Shown: positions 18,901 through 27,900 of the stretch, in pieces
Numbering within the stretch: the first letter of the stretch is position 1
How the letters are laid out: each line of letters starts with the position of its first letter
Virus record (IMG/VR): IMGVR_UViG_3300017967_000081
Location: 1 to 36,527 of that record
Strand: one strand, 5' to 3'
DNA: 36,527 bases
DNA from: a virus
The notes under the pieces: generated by a model
Database searches by the model: none
Told to the model about the DNA's origin: nothing
The model's input: the letters and a program-made list of their open reading frames with translations, nothing else
Translations under genes and position numbers: made by a program

Positions 18901-21900
18901 CTGAATTTACAGTTGTTCTTACAACTACACCTAAGTTTATAAATCCTGGAGATATTTTAGGAGTCTTTGATTTAATTAACACAACTGTTGATCCTGCTGA
19001 TAGCACTTATGCTGCAATTAGTACAACATCTGTTGCGTTAGGAGGATTCTACAAAGTTAAAAATATTTCTTTGAATAGGATTACTTTTGAAACCTCAGAG
19101 CCTGTAGAAGATGTAGAAAATTGTGTTGGAAAAATAACCAATCTGTTAAAGGTAAGAACAGACAACTTAGAAACTCTCAACAGCCTGACACAAATTATAG
19201 CAGACAACAAGAGTAAGTTCTGGTTAGATAATGATGGTAACAGCAAATGGAAAGTAGTACAAAATTCATCAGGATTTAATCTATTACAAAGTTTTGCCAA
19301 TTCATCTACAGATACAGAAACAAACTTTGCTACTAGTATAGCTGTGAATAACAGCAATACACTTATGGCTGTAGGAGCACCAGATGATGGTAGCGGAAAG
19401 GTTTATGTTTATAGACGAGGAAGCAACAATGCTAATTGGCAGTTAAGTCAAGTACTTGAAGCTGATGATGACATTGCAGATGAATTACAGAGATTTGGTG
19501 CAAGCGTAGGTATGTCACCAGATGGAAAATACTTGATTGTAGGTTCTCCGGATGCAAGTAATGTCAAAACGAATTATAAATCAACTTATAGCGAATATGG
19601 GCCAGACGGAGACGAAATAACTCCAACTAATTATGTTGCTAATGATATTGTAAGATATGAAAATGCTCTTTGGAGATCTACTACTACAATCCAACCTAGA
19701 GTTGATAGTATTGAATTTACAAGTTTTGACAGTGTTGAACAAATTATAAATTCTATAGGAAATACTGCTGAAGACTCAGAAGAAATTCCTGTAATTTTAG
19801 CAGGCAATTATCCTATTCCAAATATAGATGCTGATCATATTTTGATTAGAGCTCCTTTAGATATGTATGATGGTTCTGCTCCTAACGACACATTGGTATT
19901 AGAATGGAATACGCTTACTATTGCAAATCAAAATCAAGAGTCTTTTGTTGCAAGAGAACCATTTGATGGAGCTTACCCTAATATAAGTGAATTCTTTTTA
20001 AGTGATAACCACACAATACAAAATAAAGTAGATGCAGTTTTATATGTTAATGTTTTCACTACTAAACCTGTATTTGGTGACAGAGTTGAAACTGCTGATG
20101 CATTTGGTTTTGTAGATTATGTGTATGAAAACGAAGGACAATTAGTTCTATACTTAAGAGATGTAAATGGTATATTTGACTTAAATGACAGCTTGTTCTT
20201 GGCTAACGGAGAATTTGTCGGAGAATATGATAGAGTTGCACCAAACGAAGAAGTTGATTCCTCAGAAGCGTTCGGCGGCTATTGGAGAATTAATCTAAAT
20301 TCTCCGGTATCTTTAACTACAAATTTAACAGATAGTGGTAGAGGATTAATTTACAAAGATGTTGTATCAGACAGTACAGTAAGTGATAGGTATTATTACA
20401 ATATTCTTGATTATGATACTGACTTAACATCTAGTGAAAATACCTTAAACAGTTATTTTAGAATACTATCGTTCCAAGGTTTCCCAGGACCTGGCGGTTC
20501 TGTAGATCCTGTACTAAGTCAAAAATATGTAATACGTGCTCCTAAAGTTTTAACAGATACTTTATCGCCTGGATCAACATTTGATTTTTATATGCCACAG
20601 CTTACTAGATTTAGTGACGGGTCTAAAAACGATCCGACACTTGTAAATCTTTCTTATGAAGTAATAAACAAAACACTTACTGTTGATGAACTATGGGACG
20701 GCTACATATTCTTCGAATTTACAAAATTCGATACAGACGGAGATCCATTCGAACCAAGAGTAGGACAAACAGTACGAGATGTAACTACTGGCGCAGAAGC
20801 AGTAGTAGAATATTATCAAAGAGACGGCCTAAATGTAACACTATTTGTTTCAGGTGTAACCGGCAACTGGTCACAAGGTGATGATTATGGTGATAATGCT
20901 GAGATTGAATTCCTAGGAGATGCAACAGATCCAGATCCAATTTATCAAGTTAATCGTGTTATGGGTCAAACACAATACAGATCCTTAGGATTAGATGCAG
21001 CAGGAATTGGAAAACTTATAGTTGTTGATGCTGGCGTTGCAATTACAAACCCAGATTTTGATGCAGGTGAAACAGACAGACTAGTAGATGTAGAATATTG
21101 GTTCTTCAACGAAAACACTGTTGCTGGTATTGCTAGAGAAGCAAATATTCCTTCAGTTGATAACAACGATTGGGAAGAAATATTTTCTTTAATTACAAGC
21201 TCAACAGGCGAGCCCAGTGGAAAAACAAAGGAGGGTATGTACTCTGTTTATGCAACAGGTAAATCAACAACATTTAGTAAAGTAAATTCATATACTATTC
21301 CAGAACGTGATGATAATCTAAGATTAGGGTATGAAGTACAAGCAACCAAATATAATGATTTATACAGGGGATTTATATCCGCAGGAGGATCCGAACGAGA
21401 TACTAGCGAAGTATTCCCAGGAAGAATTTATTTTATTAAATCTGGTACAGATACAGACGGCACAGTTTGGAATTGGGATTATGCTAAAGACAAAAAATTT
21501 AAAGGAGAATTTAGTACTTTAGTTAATTACTACTTAGATGATATAGTTTATAATGATGGTTTAGTTTATCAAGCTGATACTAATATAGCAGCAGGTACCG
21601 GATTTGTTTTATCTGATTGGAATTTAATAGAAGATCCGTTAGATTACTTAGGATATGTTCCTAACGACACATCATTAATTCCTAGTTTTGGCGAAGTTGA
21701 TATTAGTTCTATTTTAGATCAAGGCAGCTTATATCATATAGGATCTATTTTTGACACATCGGACAACGGTGAAGTTTTAATTACATCAGCACTTTATGAA
21801 AATGACAAACCAAATCTAGTAGTTGTTTATAGATCATATAATGGCAACTATCAACGTAGCCAGCAAATTGCAGCACCTAGTAATACAATCGGATTTGGTA

Positions 21901-24900
21901 AAGATATTGCAATCAGTAATGATGGCATGCTAATTGCTATTTCAGCACCATACGATGATGATGTAAGAAACGACCAAGGTAAAGTTTTTATCTATAAGCA
22001 AGTTAATGGAATATTTGAATTAACACAAACTCTTAATTCTAGACAGAACGAAAAACAAGAGTTTTTTGGACACCAGGTACAATTTGACGGAACTACTCTA
22101 GTTGTATCTGCAAGAAGTGCAGATGGAGAATTAAGTACTACATTTGACGGAAATGAAACTGTACTAGATGCAGGCTTTACACAATTTAAGAAAGTTTTTG
22201 TAGATAGTGGCGTTGTTTATCTTTATGAAAGGATAAATGACACATTGGTTTATGGACAAACACTAGATTTTGATGATTCATCAACTAAAAACTTTGGCGA
22301 TTATATCTTAGCAAAAGATAACCACATATATGTAGGCATGCCAGGTTTATACACAACAGAATCTAATCAAGGCACTTTAATAGATTATAGAAAAGTACAA
22401 GGTACAAATATTTACAACGAATTAAGAGTACCAAAAGATACTGTAGATGTTTCTAAAATTAAAAGAATGTTCTTGTACGATACTAAGAAACAAGAGCTTT
22501 TAACTTACCTTGATTATATTGATCCTATACAAGGAAAAATTGCAGGACCAGCAGAACAAGAACTTAGATATAAGACATACTATGATCCAGCAGTTTTTAG
22601 TACTGGCCCTGAAAACTTAAAAGTAGATACATACCGAAACTGGGGCGAGGAACAAATAGGTCAGTTATGGTGGGATTTAACAAATGCAAAATTCTTAAAT
22701 CCTTATCAAGGAAATATTATTTTTAGCACAAATAATTGGAATAAATTATTTGTAGGAAATAGTATAGACGTTTATGAATGGGTAGAAAGCGATGTGCTAC
22801 CTAGTGAATGGGACGAAATAGCTGATACCGAAGAAGGAATAGCAGAAGGAATAAGCGGACAATCAAGATATGGCGACAGCGCATATGTTGAAAAAAGACG
22901 TTATGATAGTATTTCACAATCCTTTACTAACAAATATTATTTCTGGGTCAAAGGAAAAGTAACTGTTCCTGACATAGAATCTAGATCTATGAGTTCTGCA
23001 TTGGTTGCAAAATTAATAGAAGATCCTGCTAGCCAGGGATATAAGTTTGTTAATTTAATAAGTGAAAACAGCTTCGTAATTTATAACTGTGATAATCTTA
23101 TTAAAGGTGACGATGTTGCACTAAGCATACAGTATTGGACAATAGATGATCAGAATATTAATATTCACAATCAATATCAAATTTTAACAGAAGGATTAGA
23201 GTCTAGTGTTCCAAGCAGAGACATCGAGCGTAAATGGTTTGACAGTCTTATAGGTAAAGATGACGCCGGACGTCCAGTTCCAGCCGAAGACTTATCACCT
23301 AAAGAAAAATATGGTATTCTAAATAAACCAAGACAGGGTTGGTTTGTTAATAATGCCGAGGCTCTAAAACAGGTTATAACAAGAGTTAATAGAGTTTTAA
23401 AAGAAAACTTAATTATAGATGATAAAGATATAACAGCCTTGCAAAAAGCAGCCCCTGCTCCAGTAGCATCAACTAGAATATATGACACTGCTGTAGATAG
23501 TTTAGCTGATTTAGAATTTGTAGGTGTTGCTAAAGCTGAACAAGCAGTAATTACACCTGTAATAACAGACGGTAAAATTACTAGGGTCACTATAGATAGT
23601 CCGGGACGCGGCTATCTAGTTGTTCCTACAATTACTATTGAAGGCCAAGGAAGTGGTGCAGAAATAGAATTAGAAATTAATTCAGTTGGAGCTGTAGTTA
23701 ATGCAACAGTAGTTAATCAAGGTAACAACTATACAAGTAATACTAGGATTACAATTCGAAGATTTGCTGTCTTAGTTAATAGTGATGAAACAATACAAGG
23801 CAAATGGGCGTTGTATGAAAGAATTTCTGAAACTAGACAATGGAGTAGGATTGAGAGCCAGGCATATGATGTATCTCTATACTGGGATTATATAGATTGG
23901 TACGATACTGGATACAGTGAATTTACAGAAGTAAATTATTTGATTGACAATAGTTATGAGTTGCTTTCTCTAGATGATACAACTGGTGATATTGTTAAAA
24001 TTAAAACGATTGGAACCGGTGGATGGCTATTATTAGAAAAAATAGACGATGCTGATAATATTGACTATACTGTAAATTATAAAACTATTGGTAGAGAAAA
24101 CGGAACTATACAGTTTAAAAACACATTGTATGATACTACTGCAAATGCTGTGGGCTTTGATACTGTAAGTTATGATATTAAATTCTTTGATAGCCAGCCT
24201 ACTACAGAAATGCGTATAATTTTAGAAGCAATTAGAGATGATTTACTTGTAGATGAATTGGCAATCGAATATAATGCATTGTTCTTTAGCAGTTTAAGAT
24301 ATGTACTTTCAGAACAAAACTATGTTGATTGGGCATTTAAGACAAGTTTTGTTAAAGCAAAACACAACGTGGGTACGCTACGTGAAGATATTACATTTAA
24401 TAATGATAACCTACCAAGTTATGAAGAATATCTAAATGAAGTAAAACCATACAAAACAAAACTTAGAGAGTATCTAAGTAGCTACGAAGGACTAGACAAT
24501 AGTTCTAGTGTAATAACTGATTTTGATTTGCCACCTGCTTATAGTAACAGATACGGAAAAATTATTCCTCAATCTGTAAAAGTTGTCGATGGTACGTTGA
24601 TAGGCGAAAATACAGATCTCCAAACTTATCCTAATAAAAATTGGTTAGATAACTTTGGTTATGGAATTGCATCAATTGATGTTGCCGACGGAGGAAAAGG
24701 ATATACATTCCCTCCTGTTATTGAAATCACAGGCGGCGGCGGCTCTGGTGCTGAAGCAATAGCATTTTTAGGAAATGAAGGAAAAATTTCTTATGTAAAA
24801 ATAGTTAAACCAGGTAGCGGATATTTAAGCCAGCCAACAGTTACTATAAACGGGTCATTAGCTGAAGACGGCGAGCCTGCTACATTAAGTGCAAAACTTG

Positions 24901-27900
24901 GTGATGGTCTTGTAAGAAGTATGAATACTTCTATTAAGTTTGATAGAATAACAGGTGTCTTTGAGATTACAAAACTATTAGAAACAGAATCTTTTGCTGG
25001 AACAGGAAACAAATACGTTTATAACTTAAGATATCCTATGGAACTTAATATCTCTAATATAGAAGTATTTGTAAATAATAACCTAGCACTGCGTAGTGAA
25101 TTTACATATTCTAACCAAAAAGATACAAGCAAAGGATATGATAGATATTACGGTCAAATAGTATTTACTACACCTCCTATTGATGGAGCAAGTATAGTAA
25201 TCAACTATAAAAAGCCTGTCGAATTATTACATGCAGCAGACAGAGTAAATTTATTCTATAACCCAACTACCGGTCAGTTTGGTAACGACCTTGGTCAAGT
25301 AATGGACGGAATAGATTACGGTGGTGTTGAAGTAAAAAGTTTTGAATTTGGAGGACCAGCTGGTTGGGATAGCCAAGATTGGTATTCAGATTCTTGGGAT
25401 ACATACGATGTAAGTTATGAAGATTTATTATTCCAAACAAAGCGTGTAGATATTACATTACCTTCAAACGTTATAGTATCTGAGAACACAACTGTTGTGC
25501 AAGAAAATACTACAGCGTCCGGCCGTGTAGTTGCAGATAGTTCAGGTAATGTTGTTACAGTTGAATCTCCGTTTAACCAAGAGTTTGATACTGTAAATAA
25601 TTTAAGAAAATATGTTACATTAAAAGTTCCTCCTACTGATCTTCCAATATCAACAGGAACTGTTCTAGTACAAGAAGGAACAAATGCACAAGGCCGTGCA
25701 ATACAAAACAATCTAGGAACACAAGTAATAGTAGAAACTGATATTACTTCTCAGTTCTCTGCTTCAGAAGATTTTACATATTATACAGATAGTACAGATA
25801 TAGGAGGTAGTAACCCTATTATTCCTACAGATATAACTGACTATCTAAAATTGGATGAAGCATTAGAAACTGGATTACAGTATAATGTATATAAAGTTGC
25901 ATATGATATTGACGGTAAAGAACTAAAAAATGTAAGAATTGATGATCCAAACTACGGAACAGGAGATCCTGTTACTAATGCAAATGCAGTTATGCAAAGT
26001 ATTACTGGGGATGGCACGAGTCTAATTCTACCGTTTGATTCTTGGGGAGTATCTACTTCAGCAAATGATGAAATTATTATAAGAAAATCTACTAGCGACG
26101 GGTCATTTATTGCAGATCCAGAGAGCTACGATACCCAATACCAAGGTGGTAATTTAGCATATACAAGTGCAACTGGTTTAAATGCAGAAGATATAAATGT
26201 TGATGGTGACGGATTTGTAACACCGACAACATCTAAAGGTCCAGAAGAAGTTATACCAGGGCAACTTTTAGATACTGTTGATATAACAGTGTATGAACGC
26301 CCAGTTGCAGGTGGCTCGAAAATTTATTCAAGAAATTATGTAGGTGACGGAGTTACAACAACGTTTAAGATTGATCAAAGACCTCAAACACAAAGTCAAA
26401 TAATTGTTAAACTTGACACAAGTATTAAAAACGTAGATGAAGATTTTACTGTAGATTACGATAACGAAACTGTAGTTTTTGATACAGCACCTACAGCAGG
26501 ACAGCGTGTAAGTATTATTAATATTGAAATTGGTGGTAGTGATATACTAGATGTTCAATCTTTTGAAAGTGACGGTAGTACAAACACTATTGTAACTGAT
26601 GTCCGTTATAGCGAAAACGTCAATTTTATTGTTTCGTCAAACGGTATAGAAATACCCAGTGTTATTAGAGAATCTACAGAAGAAGATGGCATTGCAGGAA
26701 ACATACTGCTAGATATGTCAGAGCCTGTGAAGGTAGGAGACTTTGTAAGCTATGCCCTTTACAAAGGACAATCAATTACTGATCAAAACTTTAGTCAAGT
26801 TACTATAGATACGTTTGACGGCGACGGCAGTACTGTAGCATTTGAACTAAGTAAAGCTCCTTTCTCTCAAGAACCTAGTGCATATTATACTATAGTTAGG
26901 ATAAATGATTATATATTAAATGCAGGATATACTAAGCGTTTTACTGTAACAAGTAATAATCAGTATATCTTAGATATATGGCAAACTCCTGTAGGTACAT
27001 TAAACAATCAAGATGTAGAAGTTTATCTAAACGGACGCAAATTAACATTTAACGATGAATGGACATTTATAGGCGGTGCAGCGTTTGAGCCTGATTTACC
27101 ACCAGATGAGCAAAAAGGTAGCATCATTCAAATATCACCAGGTGTATCAACAGCAGGAGATGATTTGCGTATATATGTTATCTCTGACGGTGAGTACAGA
27201 TTTGGATATTATGAAACAGCTGACGATTCGTCTAACTCTTTTGTATCTACACCTGGCACAGTTTATTTAGATCAGGTAGCTGAAGAAGGAGATGTTATCA
27301 CAGTTTATCAATTTAGTAATAATGCTCCTTTAGAGATGGAAAGATTAAGTTATGATATTGTTGAAAGAACAAAACTAACTCAAAGTACTGAAGCATGGTA
27401 TAAACTAAGACAACTTAGAAACGGTTTAATTGGTTTAGCGTCACCTGCTACTGACTCTAAATATGTTTGGGTAATAAAAAACAATGCATTACTAACACCT
27501 GATTCTGATTATACAGTTTTAGACAATAAGCGTTACATACGATTAGTTGAAACACTAGAAGAAGATGATACTATAGAAGTCATACACTTTGCAGCAGCGC
27601 CATACCAGAACAAGTTTGGCTGGAGGCAATTTAAAGATATGATTAATAGAACTCATTATAAGCGCCTAGACGGTGAGAAAAATTATGTTCTTAAAGAAGA
27701 CCTAAATTGGTATGACAGAACTATAGTACTAAATGATGCTGCTGTTGATCTGCCAGCACCGCCTCCAGGAACACGAACTCCTGGAATTATCTGGATAAAT
27801 GGAGAACGTATTGAATACTACATTAAGTCAGGTAATGAACTAAAGCAATTAAGAAGAGGCACGCTAGGAACAGGTGTTTCATCGATACATGTTGCTGGAA

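Larger units (their letters stand above)
19320..22406 (+). repeat. Seven FG-GAP-like beta-propeller blades, interrupted by insertions
   Basis: Blade starts by residue: A 2115 (NFATSIAVNNSNTLMAVGAP, then GKVYVYRRG), B 2172 (RFGASVGMSPDGKYLIVGSP), C 2784 (GYEVQATKYNDLYRGFISAG, then GRIYFIKSG at 2815), D 2918 (IGSIFDTSDNGEVLITSA, then LVVVYRS), E 2970 (FGKDIAISNDGMLIAISAP, then GKVFIYKQ), F 3029 (FFGHQVQFDGTTLVVSAR, then GVVYLYER), G 3105 (FGDYILAKDNHIYVGMPG). Blade B's last strand (EGMYSVYATG) is found only at 2752, about 555 residues later. The repeat unit FGxxVxxxxDGxxLxVGxP...GxVYxY is that of integrin-alpha-like FG-GAP propellers. Seven units is the expected number for a closed propeller. 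Confidence 0.6.

Noticed and set aside
20693-20881. 62-residue Arg-rich frame inside the giant gene
   Set aside because: Out-of-frame shadow in an Asp/Glu/Thr-rich stretch, without a ribosome site.
23177-23590. 137-residue minus-strand frame in the giant gene
   Set aside because: Antisense shadow; composition mirrors the sense strand, and no promoter or ribosome site.
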